From: Euonymus europaeus
Taxonomy: Eukaryota; Streptophyta; Magnoliopsida; Celastrales; Celastraceae
NCBI GenBank assembly: GCA_963580455.1
Contig: OY756960.1
Coordinates: 28,641,238-28,705,237, forward strand
Direction: 5' to 3'
Length of the DNA stretch: 64,000 nucleotides
Shown here: in pieces, positions 38,645 through 50,900 of the stretch
Numbering within the stretch: position 1 is the stretch's first letter
How the letters are laid out: every line of letters starts with the position of its first letter
Translations under genes and position numbers: made by a program
The notes under the pieces: model-generated
Databases searched by the model: none
Seen by the model: the letters and a program-made list of their open reading frames with translations, nothing else
What the model was told of the DNA's origin: nothing

Positions 38645-40407
38645 ATGAAGACGAGTACTGGAGCGATCGCTGTCGTTGCGATTTTGTTGTTCATTTCATC
38701 GGCGCTTGCCGTCTCAGAAACTCCATTCATAGTAGCTCACAAGAAGGTCAGTCTTACCGGCCTCAAATCTGGATCAGATCGTGTTTCTGTCTCCATTGAC
38801 ATCTATAACCGTGGATCTGTGTATGTACCTCCTCCTCCCTGATAAACGTTTTTTTTTTCCGATTGCAAATTTCAATTAGTTTCAGTTCTCGATCTCGGAT
38901 TTGCTCTCGTCTTCTGTTATGGCGTCATTTTTTCCCCCTGAATTTTGAATAGTATGCGGATTCTGTGTTGACCTTTTGAGATCTATGTTTGTATTGTCTT
39001 CGGTATTTGAATCTTCAACCGTTGATTCCCTTTCAACAATCACTGCTGAATCTGGAATTGTGAATGAAATTAATTATTGTGTGGAGTTTCGGTTAAGATT
39101 GTATTGCAATTCAGTGAAGAACAGTCTATGATTGCATGTATTGTTGTTGCATCCGACTATCTGTTGCTGAGAACACAAGGTTTTGTGTTTGTATATTTTC
39201 AGATACCAACCTGAAGTTTGCGTAACTTTTATTTTCACAGAGATGCGTATGATCTGAGCGTCAGTGACAATAGTTGGGCTTCAGATGTCTTTGATTATGT
39301 CAGTGGCAATACTTCAAAGTCATGGGAACGACTTGATGCGTAAGCTACTCCTTTCGTTTAAAACTCATCCTAGGCCGAGTTGAACTTCTTCCATCAGTCT
39401 TTTGCTCTGTAGATGTGACTAATACTTGTGATCTGCAGTGGTTCAGTTGTCTCTCATTCTTTTGAGTTGGAGTCAAAAGTAAAGGGCATGTTCTATGGCG
39501 CCCATGCTGTCATCACATTCCGGATCCCAACAAAGACTGCACTGCAGGTTGGAGTTGTATTTTTGTTTCTGTTTGACCTGAAAATTTTGGTGGGCACTGA
39601 CTGGTGAACATTTTTTTTTCTAGGAGGCATACTCAACTCCAATTCTGCCATTGGACATCCTTGCAGATAGAGTTCCTGATAAGAAGTTTGCCTTGGTAAT
39701 CTCTTATTGTGAAACAAATGTAGAATTGTCGCATTTTCTTAACAGTTTACATAATCAAAAGATAACTGGTATTCTTAATGCATCTCACGTGCTGAATGGA
39801 CACATTTTCCGTGTTCTTACTAATTCTTCTAGTTGCTTAATAATTCAGGCTAATGTAAGGATTATTACAGGCCGTTTGCTCAAAGATATACTTGCTTTCT
39901 ATCTGAAGTTTTAAAATGAATTTTATAGAGGAAAATTGAAGGGATTGTGAATTAAAGGCAGATTAATTTTTGAATGAGTTTTAGATTCACTGTTAGGTGT
40001 AACCTGGGACCCGAATCTAAAATATAAGGTGAATGTGTCTGTTTGTATGCGTGACGCATTCGGTTTTCCATCATTTATTTGAGTTTCACCTCCTGTCAAT
40101 ATTTTCTATTGACCTGGGGCCTTTGGGGATCACAAAGCCCATTGAACTTGGGGTTAAAAAACGATAGGTGAATGCTTCTATTCTCATATGGTTCATGTGC
40201 TAATAATAGGTGTGTTCTTTGTTCAGTGTTGTTTATATCTAAAACTTCACTCTTGTTGGCTGACAACATTTTTTTGTGTGTGTGCAGAGGTTGTTGACCA
40301 AGTATGGATCCCAAATTTCTGTCATAACCGTTGTTGTTCTGTTTGTTTACTTGATGGCCACCCCTTCAAAATCAAAAGCTACCAAGGGAAGCAAAAAGCA
40401 ACGTTGA
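38645..40407 (+). CDS. SSR2: Translocon-associated protein subunit beta (TRAP-beta)
   Basis: Exons 38645-38820, 39241-39339, 39439-39547, 39624-39695 and 40288-40407 join to 191 aa, with GTATGT, GTAAGC and similar donors and CAG or TAG acceptors. The N-terminus (MKTSTGAIAVVAILLFISSA) is a signal peptide, followed by the TRAP-beta lumenal domain (HKKVSLTGLKSGSDRVSVSI, DNSWASDVFDYVSGNTSKSW, VITFRIPTKTALQEAYSTP). A single membrane segment spans about 162-176 and a short Lys-rich cytosolic tail ends KKQR. TRAP sits next to the Sec61 channel in the ER membrane and helps certain signal sequences insert. Length and exon layout match a complete plant gene. Confidence 0.95.
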
Positions 40408-41064
40408 GCTTTACAGGTGCCAAGTTTCAGATTATTATTTTTACAGGGATTGCCACCTATTTTTGAACACCTCCGATGAGCATTTTTAACTCTTGATGGT
40501 CATACGAATTTTCTAAATTCTGACCCTTCTTTTTTTATATATATTTTTCCGTTTTACTCCGTAGTAACCCGCTAATTTATCATTCTCGGAGCCAGTTTTA
40601 ATTCTGGTAGCTTCTCTCTACCAAATATGTTTAGATGCCAGCTTGGTTATTCCAACTACTTTAGCTGTATAAGTTACATTATGTTGCCCTGGTTTTTATA
40701 ATATGATGTCTGGTAGCATTTAGGTTTTAACCCAATCTTCAAGTTTAAGACGTGATGCTATCATGATGCCCTAAATTTTGGATGAGAATACTACAAATAA
40801 GATTTTCTTGTAGCCGTAGGTTTAATGGCAATAACTCCATTAAAATATTAAGTTTGGGACTTGAAATTAGCTGGAGGGTCCTGTCCTAGCAAGTGTTTTA
40901 AAAAACGGCAAGGTAAAGGTTTATTGAGTTATAACATAATCTTGTTTACCAATCGACTCCTAATGGCTTTGAGGGGTAGGATAATGCCTCCACAAAAACC
41001 TCCAAAATATCTATTTCTATCTCTGACTTAATTAGCTTCCTCATCTCAAGAACAAGGTTAAGTC

Positions 41065-41182
41065 TATGTTTGGTACAGAGTATAAGTTAGTTTATATTTT
41101 ATTAGACATACCCTCAGACACTTTTAACTTTTACGTTTTACGATAGTTTATGTTCTATCACACATACTCTCTACCAAACATA
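41065..41182. mobile_element. Small MITE with 18-bp terminal inverted repeats
   Basis: Left TATGTTTGGTACAGAGTA and right TACTCTCTACCAAACATA form an inverted repeat with one mismatch around a 118-bp element. The interior is AT-rich and non-coding. Its ends resemble those of the element at 1755-1857. Confidence 0.7.
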
Positions 41183-41859
41183 AGCGAATAGTTTTTGTTT
41201 TCTTCGACTTTTAAAAGCCCCGCAAACCCATGACATCAAACTCTCTAATATACAAACCATAGTAGAGATGGATGGCAACACTACAAACCATGCAAGGTTT
41301 ACAGCAAAAGCATCATTAGAGTAATTCACTGAGCCAACTGGTTTCTTCGGTTATTTGTTAACTACTTTGACGTTGATTTTGATGTTATCATGCTCAGATA
41401 GAGAGAATATACTGGCAACTAAACGAGTAAACATTGCTACCCAAAACTTAAATTTTTTACTCGTGTTTTTCTGCTAAGCAGATTGCCATTCCATCGCCTA
41501 AAATTCTATCCTTCAATGTCCTTGCGTCTCAATTATCACATTTAGCAGAAAGAGGTCTCTTAACTGTAGAAGTCTCAATTATCACATTTAGAAGAAAAAA
41601 GTCTCTTTACTGCAGGACAAACCCGGAACATCAACACTGGCTTGGCTACTCTAAGATGATCACGACATAATGGCGGAATTTAAGGATTGGTCAGCAAATA
41701 TATTCTCGAAGAATGGGCATTCTAAAACAAATTCTATCATAATGCAAGGGCAAACATTAATACTCAGAGGTACCATGGCAACGAGCCAACGAGGATGAAA
41801 CAATATTTGACCACATTAAGTTTAGCCAAATATTTAAGCCTTTAGATTTTTTTGTTTTG

Positions 41860-42240
41860 TTGATACGAAGGAGGGGAGAACCCACAGAGAACATAATAAA
41901 AGACTACCCAACTACGAACAAGGCGAGGCCAAGACACCCCGACCCAATCCTCCTAAAGCAAACACTTAGTCTCGTGTGAAGGACATTGAATGGTAACCAT
42001 GCCTCTCCCATGATAAAGCATCGCATTTGCAAGTTGATCTGCAACTCTATTCCTTTCTCGATAAATATGAACCACTTTGACAATCCAAGGTCGATCCAAC
42101 AAACTTCTCCACGCATCGATCAAATTCATCACCGCCAAGAAAGGAATGTCTTTGTTGTTTGGTATGTCTCTAAATGACGAGATAATAGAAATTACAAGGA
42201 ATTCATCAACCTGGAATATCAAGGGGAACCTCAAACAAAC
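41860..42240 (-). mobile_element. Decayed LINE fragment (RNase H end)
   Basis: Minus-strand translation shows the end of a plant LINE RNase H domain: IIEIIS-like helix region, then RPWIVKVVHIYRERNRVADQLAN, the usual final helix motif. A frameshift or stop follows near 41960; the other frame continues EDWVGVSWPRL, typical of LINE 3' ends. A T-rich run at about 41850 would be the poly-A side. Only the last of the ORF2 domains survives. It is older than the LINE at 14088. Confidence 0.65.
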
Positions 42241-43460
42241 TGAAAATTGGGTTACAACTTACACATCCATCCTCTTTCCTCCAAGCAAAAACTTTAATTG
42301 GTACATAGCCTAATCATAAAAGAATCATTTTCACCGAATGAATGACATAATTCATGTGGAAAAGCCAGAATGTGTGCACATTAGCAACTTTTTCAGTAAA
42401 GTACTGCCATGCTTTCAAAGAGAGAGACCGCCCAACATCCAGATATATAATTGCAACTTGCTATGTTTACAGCACAAGCAAAACTTTTCATTACAAAAAA
42501 ATTTTTGCAAATTAATGATCTAAGTAATTATGCAATGGAGTAAAATGATCGAGTCCCTTCTCATGCTAATACTAATAATAAACTAAAATAACTTATAAAA
42601 AAAGGAAAATTTGTTGTTTTTAGTTTCTTTTTATGTGATTCTATACCTTACTGTAGTTCATAAACTCCAGTGAGGTAGCCTCAGCTTTAACCCTATGAAA
42701 GTTGATGGAAAAAGTAGCTTCCAGCAAAGCAAGGTGAAAGACAAATGGTCTTGACCTACAGTATTTTTAACTCTAAGAAAGAACCATCCAATTCCAATTC
42801 TTAATATGAACACACGATGCAAAAAATTACCTCCTTTCAAGTTCCAAGTTCCTCCCATCTTAGAGAGGCCAGTCAACCAGACCTTCAGGTACACGACTCT
42901 CAACAATAGTGCACTAACCATAAAGCACAACTACATCAAACACACACGGATCGAACAATGCCTCTAGTGTACAGGTTCTTTACATACAAAATCACTCTTC
43001 CAAAAGTGAGTTAAATAACAAGGTACTTTGGAATCAATTGAAGATTTTTTCGCACTTAAGATCATAATATAATTTTTATTATCTAATTTTAGTTGTTTTT
43101 TTAACAACACACTTGAAAAGTAAGAGGAAATTTACAGAAAAAACAGGATGGATTCATCTCAATTTTGAACAAGCACTACCAAATCATTCCCACATCATCC
43201 ATCTGCTAAAGAAACCAACTCATTTAGTTGACAAAGACTAAAAGCACTTCAAAAACATTAGATTATGATGCAGCAGAAAACTGCACGAGATTAGGAAGTT
43301 AGCAGTGCAACAAGAAGCTTTGCCAAAAGCAGCCTATCCAATCTTAAACTACTCCAACTCTATTGAAAACAAAGTGAATAGAAGAAAAACTCATAAAATA
43401 GGATCAGCTATGGTGCACCTTACGTTGTCACAGCTGAGACTGAGCAAAATGAGAAGAAGT

Positions 43461-44348
43461 TTATGAAAAGCCCTTCCCAAGCTTTTGGATGGCACAATAC
43501 ATTTTTCTCCTGGAGCCAACTGCATTTATCCCCATGTCCTTCAAATCCTCCAGTGTCAACAAGGGCAATATCTCGTCATCCACCTCATGAATCTCAAAAA
43601 CTGGTGCATATCGCGCTAGCCCTAGACTGTTTAGCCAAACCTTGATTCCATCCTCTCCGTGACTCCCATTATTGTTATTGTTGTCGTTATTCCTATCATC
43701 TGTATCAGATGGACCCGAAAAATCAACCCCATCTTGATGGTCTAGTGCCCTAATTGGCCTCCTATATCTCGCATCTGCTAAATTCTCATTCGAAAGAATC
43801 GGACTCTGTTCTCTCAACGAACTTTCAGAGTTCCCCCTATCAAAATCACGATACGTACCGTCCTCATCCATGTCTTCCCCGCCGCTGTATTTTCCCTCTC
43901 CCTCAACATTATTATTGCCGCCGCCGCCTCCTCCACTATCGACGACTCTATAAATCCAATTGGACCGGACGCGTTTCGTGATGGCATTGGAGCCTCGTTT
44001 TTTCGAATCCTTGACTCGCCAACTCCCAATGGCGACGGTGTCCAAATTGACCTCTCTATCCTCGGCTAGGGTTTCGTTTTGGAATTCGTTTAGGTTAGTG
44101 AGAGGGCGGGTTTTGGACGATTTCGGGTCTTTTCTATTGTCAAGAGGGAGGTGTTGCTTAAATTGCTTGACGATAGCAGAAGATCTTCGCCCGTGAGAGT
44201 CGTAGGGCTGGTCGCCCCCGATCTCGCCTAATCGGACGCTTGGCCTTCGCTGACGTTTTGATCCAACAGGTTCAGATGTCATCGTCGTCTCCAGCTGCGC
44301 TCCTCTTAGGCCGTTTAGTTGCGCCTCCGGTTGCTGTATATCCGCCAT
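43461..44348 (-). CDS. SAM-domain protein
   Basis: A single-exon gene of 295 aa starting MADIQQPEAQL. The first 230 residues are hydrophilic and low-complexity (basic stretch KRQRRPSVRLG, poly-Gly, Asn/Asp runs) and probably disordered. The C-terminus, about 234-293, is a sterile alpha motif: VWLNSLGLARYAPVFEIHEV, then LPLLTLEDLKDMGINAVGSR and RKMYCAIQKLG. SAM domains mediate protein oligomerisation or RNA binding. Similar intron-poor plant proteins (At3g07760/At5g48680 type, from memory) have no firm function. The basic patches could allow nuclear location, which is inference. Nothing looks broken. Confidence 0.9.
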   Translation of the reverse strand: MADIQQPEAQLNGLRGAQLETTMTSEPVGSKRQRRPSVRLGEIGGDQPYDSHGRRSSAIVKQFKQHLPLDNRKDPKSSKTRPLTNLNEFQNETLAEDREVNLDTVAIGSWRVKDSKKRGSNAITKRVRSNWIYRVVDSGGGGGGNNNVEGEGKYSGGEDMDEDGTYRDFDRGNSESSLREQSPILSNENLADARYRRPIRALDHQDGVDFSGPSDTDDRNNDNNNNNGSHGEDGIKVWLNSLGLARYAPVFEIHEVDDEILPLLTLEDLKDMGINAVGSRRKMYCAIQKLGKGFS

Positions 44349-45573
44349 TTTTGAAGAGAGGCAGAGAGTGCTAACTCCGTCTCTTTAGCATTCAGATGTT
44401 CTACATCTAGCCTTTCTATACGCTGTATAGAACGAAAGAACCAGTCGGTGAAAAAGAGAGACTGTCGTTTTCGGTTTAGGTTCTCTGGGACTGGAAAGAA
44501 GAGAGACTGAAGAGGAGGAGTATGATGCTGGAGTGAAGAGATCCGAAGAGATGATGAGCACCTTCGAGTGAAGTGTGTCAAAGGTGACGCGTGTTCCAAA
44601 TGGAGGAGATAGTGAGTGGCAACGCGCCGCTAGATAGCGTGTGCCCTACTTCTAATGATTGGAGAATTCATTTATTTTTTCCTATTTTTATACATTTTAA
44701 CTTTTTTTTCTATGGTGCAGGCAAGTGGGCGCCTGGGGGATTAATTAAACTTTAATTTGGTCTTGTACAACTCCTTGCACAAAATAGCCCAGAGTCACAG
44801 GGTCCAATAAGCAGAATCGTCAACCAAACAGAGTATAGTCTCTGTACTGAATGGGCTATTTACATTTAACTAGCCCGATAATTTCAGAGAAGGTTAAACC
44901 TATAGTTTGCCTTAAAACTTAGATTTTGCTACGTTGACTAGCATTATCACAATGCCAAAAAAAGGAGAAAATAGAGGAGAATGAAAGAAAAGGCATATTA
45001 AAAGGTTTTAAAAGTTTTCACGAACTGCACTCTAAAAAATCAGCTTTCACTACGACAGTAATCAGGTCAATAATTGGATTTATGAAGCAGCAATTACATA
45101 CAGAACATACGATGGTAAGAGTGCAGAATGCAACCACATATATGGTACCAGGCAGAAATAGCTCAATTAGTATATAATGAAGAGCTCATGCAGACCTTAA
45201 CAAAGTTCATTGTTGACTCCTCTCACAATCAAAGAGAAATCATAGTCGGACAAGCTAATGATTGATCATGAGACTTTCTAAAAAATGATAGTGTCAAGAG
45301 TGTTGAAACTGGAAAGGGGCAATAAACATACAACTCAAATTTTAAAAAAAACCGATTTTGCTACCAATATCTACTGTTGATTATGTAAAAAAGAAAGAAA
45401 AAAAAAACCAAAGACTTCCAACAACGGCAGTAAAATTTAAGAATGAATTGGCATTTGTAGAACTGCTTGTGTAATGATGTAAACATCCAGTGGCAATTAG
45501 GCAATGTATATCAACCAAAAGCTTCACAATTGTACCTTGTCACTGTGAAGATAAAATCCAGTTGCAGCTAGAC
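44349..45573. other. Intergenic region between the SAM gene and the GT29 pseudogene
   Basis: SAM-gene promoter side and pseudogene 3' flank. No open frame of interest and no recognisable repeat. Confidence 0.55.
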
Positions 45574-48099
45574 TCAATTAGTCGACAATGTACAAAGCAT
45601 CCCATGTCCACGACTGTGCTCCAGTGGGTACATTGTCGCGGCTTTCATACATTTTTATGAGCAACAGCAGCCTTGCTAAGACTTGAAACCAATGTAAGCT
45701 TTCGTTTAACTTGCTTTGTTGTTATGACACAGGCACCCAGCGGGTAAGCAGACCCTGCTCCTACCCTCCTATGACATTGACAAAGTTTTTGTTACAAGTA
45801 CAAAAAAGAGAGTCTAAACCAATGCTTTATTGAACAGCGAGAAAAAGAGAGAGCAAGACAATATTCAGTATTCGCAAAGATTTTATCACCAGTACGCGTT
45901 AGATTCCAACTGATGCCTTAGCCAGACATTCATGTGTTTAAATTTTTTGGAATGCCTAAGAATTTGATGTATGGGAGAGTACAATCCATCCTCAAAACAC
46001 TACAAACATTTGACCAACCCAGCTTAAAATTAGTTTTCCACTTCATCTTTTATGTTGTCCATCGTAGAACAAGGTAAAATTTAAAAGCCATTTAACCTGC
46101 AACTGTGTCTACAGAGGTTAAGATAACTAGAACCTGCAGAACTGTTACATGATAATTTTCTGGCGGATCAATAACTATTTGAAACAAAGAATGATGTAAC
46201 TACAAATACCTCACCTCAACAACTTCACCAATGCAATTCTGGCAGCTCTAATGGCACTTTGGCCAGGCACCCATCCCACGACACGGTTTGGATCAGCTCG
46301 CAAAGGAGAATAGATTCTAATAAGCTATACAAAACGAAAGGTAAAAAAATTCAATAGTAGATCATTCAAAAACAGTAACTGGTACAACAATTCCAATTTC
46401 TCAACAGAAGCCCACATGTTAGGTTCTTTCCCTTTAATATGCAGGAACCCTTTGACTAAAAGAATTATGATGATCTACAATTTTTGACTGAAATTAGAGT
46501 AAATTAAAGGGGCGTGCCATCAAAAGTTCCCTTAAAACACTCCCACAGTAAAACCATACATATCTACTGATTCACATATTGAGAGAGCAAATTCAAGAGC
46601 CTTGAGCCCTGTTCCCTTCGCAGCAGAAACAAAGGATGCACCTAGCATGAGATATACAGAATTTCTTATGGGAATTTCCTGCAGAAGATGAATTCTCAGT
46701 AATGTTAAGAGCACAAGAATACTGGAAGACAGTAAAGCTACAAGCGCAGGAAACTTAGTAAATATTTGAAAAGGAGAAACTTCTCAATACTAAACTTCTA
46801 CACGAGGTACAATAGTTCTTGAGGAAGATTGTACACAACAACTGACTAGTTCTGTTGATGGAAAATCAGCCCACCTAAAACAACCAATAAGTAAACCTTG
46901 ACAAAAGACCGGAATTGCAGGACAACCAAATGGGACTTATTAGTCACGTCCCCAATTTCTAAAAGAAATTCCACTTCACAATTCATCGCGTGTAAGGAAC
47001 AAACACACAACTATAGACCAAAAAAGTCAAATTTAACGATCAAGGCCTCCTGCGTTTCTGCGTGGCGTATAAGATTAGTGTGCTGCTAGTTATATGGAAT
47101 GGACATTCTAAGAAGTGGGTTGCTGCTTCTTCCATCTAACCCTAACACTTTATCAAGTGCTTTGGCAGATCCCCTATTAAGAAGACGAAATGTGCTTTTC
47201 TTGCCCACATATTCTGAATAGTTCTACACTATAAATAAATAAGGGAATTCTAGTTAGTAAAATTCATAACCTTAAGGTCCTTAAAAGAAAAGTAGAATAG
47301 CTAGACTCGACCGTAACATTCAACCTGAATGGGGCCCCCATTTCCTCTGATAACAGCATCATAGTGTAGACCCTAAAATCTACAATCAAAGAAATGTCGG
47401 AAGAAGGCCTTCGACAACCTATAAACTCGCTCTAAGCCAAACGTAAGAAGGTCACCGGAGTGAATCTGTGATGGACCAATCCGATGACGGGAAGAAGATT
47501 TATAGTGAGAGAAGCAAAGGGAGTTTTTAAAAAGACAAATGGAATCAGAAAAATGACCGAGAGCTTTTAGAGGCTTGAACTACTCATATTTATAGAACTC
47601 TGGATCACGTGTGTAACACGTGAGTTGCGCAAGTTGTTTATGCATTATATATTCATTGGGCCGTTGGGCCCTGAGGTTTAGCATACACTTAAATATTGTA
47701 CATGTTGATGACCTAGCCTTTGGGCTTGCTTGTTAATTGGGCATGATGGCATGATAGGGAGACTGAATGGGCTTCAGTCCAGTGACCGAAGCTCACAAGC
47801 CTAAGAGGGGCCAACAGGCCTTTAGGTCGTACGGGCTTACAAGCATAACCGGGGCTCACAAGCCTTACATGGGTCAACATGCCTTTAGCCTTACATTGGC
47901 CAACAGGCCTTTAGTTAAGAGGACGGTTTTTCACCCATACACATAGCTATCAATCTCCTTCCCTAACCTTGTTTGAACCAGATCTCCCGAGTTACCAATA
48001 ACAGCACACCGGCCAAACTGCCTTGGATAATATGGTGGTGTTTCTGGGAGTACCAGCGAGAGTTTCTCCATGCACAGAATTTTATTCGCACAACGGTTC
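45574..48099 (-). pseudogene. Sialyltransferase-like (GT29) pseudogene, 3' exons
   Basis: Exons in reverse order: 48099-47943 ([20 protein letters not shown] ... [11 protein letters not shown], the sialylmotif L region), 47372-47325 (YDAVIRGNGGPIQ), 47223-about 47131 ([18 protein letters not shown]), 46678-about 46548 ([20 protein letters not shown]), 46324-46215 (SPLRADPNRVVGWVPGQSA) and 45768-45574 (RVGAGSAYPLGACV ... MYPLEHSRGHGMLC). These match plant sialyltransferase-like proteins (At1g08660 family) of the Golgi, whose true substrate is not sialic acid glycan in plants. Lesions: no exon for the segment between KALDKV and EIPI, none for the DPGYKEW-type sialylmotif S stretch, and a frameshift in the last exon (195 bp, wrong length for its phases) near 45650. 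The gene continues at 58758-59580. Confidence 0.85.
47789..47923. repeat. Degenerate tandem repeat of about 37 bp in a pseudogene intron
   Basis: Three diverged units share GCTCACAAGCCT, CCAACAGGCCTTTAG and variants. Lies between two exons of the GT29 pseudogene. Confidence 0.65.
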
Positions 48100-48350
48100 C
48101 TGTAGCACAAAAAAAAATAAGAACAGTTAGTAATCACATAATCCTTTAGTACAAAAATAGTTTCCATAGGAACCGTTAGAGACTTCAATAAATAAAAGAA
48201 ATGGAAACAAAATGTCAGTTTCGAAAATTTAGGAAAAGCACATAATCCAGCAAATGAAAATTCCGTTGTTGCCATAAAACAAAACTCAAGGAAAACAGAA
48301 ACTTTGATGAAAAGAAAATAATTATTCATGCAACTGCTAAAAGCTTACTT

Positions 48351-50900
48351 TTAAAGTTTCCTCTCATCATTCATGGCATCAATCCACTTTTGAGAATTTG
48401 AACTTTGTTTGGCTTGAATGAAAGTGAAAGGATCATCTTCCACTCTTATATCAAACTCATGTTCTTGGAGAAAGACAATATAATCATCTGAAATAGCATT
48501 TCTCCTTTCTCTATTGGATCTTCTTAATGGCATTTGTTCTTGAGGTTGTTGAGTTTGCTCTTGTGGAGCAAGTTCTTCATTTTGGATGGGAAGTTCCTCA
48601 GTGTTGTCTTGATTTTCCGGATTTGCTTCTTGAACAATGTCAGGAAACATAAGCTGATCATTGTCAATAGCAACAATAGGAAGAGAAACAAATTCATCTT
48701 CAAAGACAACATCTCTTATTTTATCTTCCCCCCAAACTCATCATCCTCAAAAAATCTCGCATTTCCCGTCTCGAAAAATGACCTAGTAGAGGTATCATAA
48801 AATTTGAAACATCTTGACCTTTCAGAGTATCCAACAAAGTAGCAGCTAACAGTTTTGGAGTCCAATTTCCTTTCGTTCGGCCTGTATGGCCTTGCCTCGG
48901 CTGGACAACCCCAAATGTGCAAATGTCTTATGCGCTAGGCTTTTTGTCTAACCATTGCTCATAAGGTGTTTTAGCTACAGCTTTGCTAGGAACCCGATTA
49001 AGGATATAAACTGCAGTCTTTAGTGCGTCTCCCCAGAGAGATTCTAGTAAAGAAGAATGACTTATCATACTTCTTACCATATCTTTAAGTATTCTATTTC
49101 GCCTTTCCGCAACACCAATCATGCTAGGTTTACCCGACATTGTGTATTGCAGGACGATTCCACATTTCTCTAGGAATTTAGCGAAAGGTCCTGGACGTTG
49201 TTCACCTGATCCATCATATCTACCGTAGTATTCACCACCACGGTCAGATCTGACAGTTTTATGCTTTTGCCAAGTTGATTTTCAACTTCAGCTTTATAAG
49301 CCTTGAACATATCCAGGAATTGAGACTTCTCATGGATTAAATATAAGTACCCATAACGGGAGTAATCGTCTATGAATGTGATAAAATATTGTTGACCATT
49401 CCACGAAGCTTTAGGGAATGGACCACAAATATCAGTATGAATCAATTCTAAGACGTCTGAACTCCTCTTGGCACCTAATTTCTTTATGTTTGTCTGTTTT
49501 CCCTTTATACATGCGACACAGACATTAAAGTCCGTTGAGTCAAGGGAATGAAGAATTTCATCTGACACAAGCCTGTCAATTCTCTGTTTAGAGATATGAC
49601 CCAAACGCTTATGCCATAACATAAAAGAATCTTCAGTAGTCAATTTCCGTTTCGCACCACTTGAATGAGCATGCAGTGTTTCATGTAATGGGACAGTAGT
49701 ATCCAACATATACATATTATCAATCAAAATACCAGTACCAATTAAAGTTGAATTCTCAAAAAGACTAAATTTACCATCTCCAAAAGAACAAATATACCCA
49801 AGTTTGTCCAAACTGGAAACAGAAATTAAGTTCCGTCTAAATGATGGTACAACAAATGTCTCTTCTAAATTCAGAATACAACCAGTTTTGAAAGATAATT
49901 TAAAAGTAGCTATTGCCTCCACTGCTACCCTTTTGCCATCGCCCACATAGATGAATCTTTCAGCATCAATTGGCAGTCGGCTCCACAGGCAATCCTGTAG
50001 AGATACACTTATGTGAGTAGTAGCACCAGTATCTACCCACCAAGTGTATTTTGGTACAGAAGCTAAATTAACTTCAGAACAAACTAAATTGAGAAGTGTA
50101 CCTTTCTTCACACGCCAAGCAGCATATTTGGGACATTCTTTCTTCATGTGTCCACCTTTCTTGCAAAAGAAACAAGTGGATTCCTGATCCTGTCTCTTTT
50201 GCACCTTCTGTGGTGTCCCAACTGCAGTTTCCTTCTTCTTAGGCCATTTTCTTTTCTTGCCCGTTGAGGAAGATGCCAAATGAGCACTGTTAGATATCTT
50301 ATCACCCTGAAATCTTTCCTCTTCTTGCACACATTGAGCTATAAACTCATTCAGTGAACATTTCACCGGTTCGGTATTATAGCTCACATTTAGTTGACTG
50401 AATTGTGCAGGAAGAGAGATAAAAACCAAATGCACGAGCAAGTCATCAGACAGCTCTAACTTAAGTGCTTTCAGTTTTGTGGTGAGATTAGACATCTTCA
50501 TGATGTACTCCCTTACGTTCCCGCGGCCATTGTACTTCATTGAAACAAGACTACTCAAAAGAGTACTTGTTTCAGCTTTTTCATTTTTAGCGAAAAGCTT
50601 TTCAATGTTCGCCAGGAACATCTTAACATTTTCCTCAGGCACATTGCCCCTAAATGCTTCAGGAATGGAAAGTTTCATGATTATGACACTCATGCGATTA
50701 GAACGGTCCCACCTCTCATAGTCTCGTTTAGCCTCAGGGGTACTAGTATCAGTCAGAGGAAGATGACGGTCTGTCCGAAGTGCAAGGTCAAGATCCATAC
50801 AACCGAGAACGGTTAAAACCATCTCCTTCCAGACCTTGAAGTTTGTGCCATTAAGCACAGGAACTGAATTGATGTTGGCAGAAACATTTGTAACATTTGA
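48351..50900 (-). mobile_element. Copia element A (gag to start of RT), inactive
   Basis: Minus-strand order: gag (NGTNFKVWKE onward), CCHC zinc knuckle (CFFCKKGGHMKKEC), aspartic protease (WWVDTGATTHIS), GAG-pre-integrase (LWHKRLGHISKQRI), integrase core (HTDICGPFPKAS), then the integrase C-terminus and the first residues of the RT linker. The sequence stops in the RT entry (DAMNDE) and joins GT29 intron DNA. Relative to copy B there are frameshifts near 49260 (integrase), 48925 and 48725. No LTR was found beside it. It is therefore a dead, 3'-truncated copy. Confidence 0.85.

Larger units (their letters stand above)
40408..43460. other. Intergenic region between TRAP-beta and the SAM-domain gene
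   Basis: Contains the 3' flanks of two genes, a small MITE (41065-41182) and a decayed LINE fragment (about 41860-42240). A minus-strand open frame at 42658-42930 has no recognisable domain. Nothing else supported. Confidence 0.55.

Noticed and set aside
42658..42930. 90-codon minus-strand open frame
   Set aside because: No conserved motif, and it lies in AT-rich DNA between two well-defined genes.
47789..47923. CRISPR-like spaced repeats
   Set aside because: Units are degenerate, contiguous and inside a plant pseudogene intron; there are no regular unique spacers.
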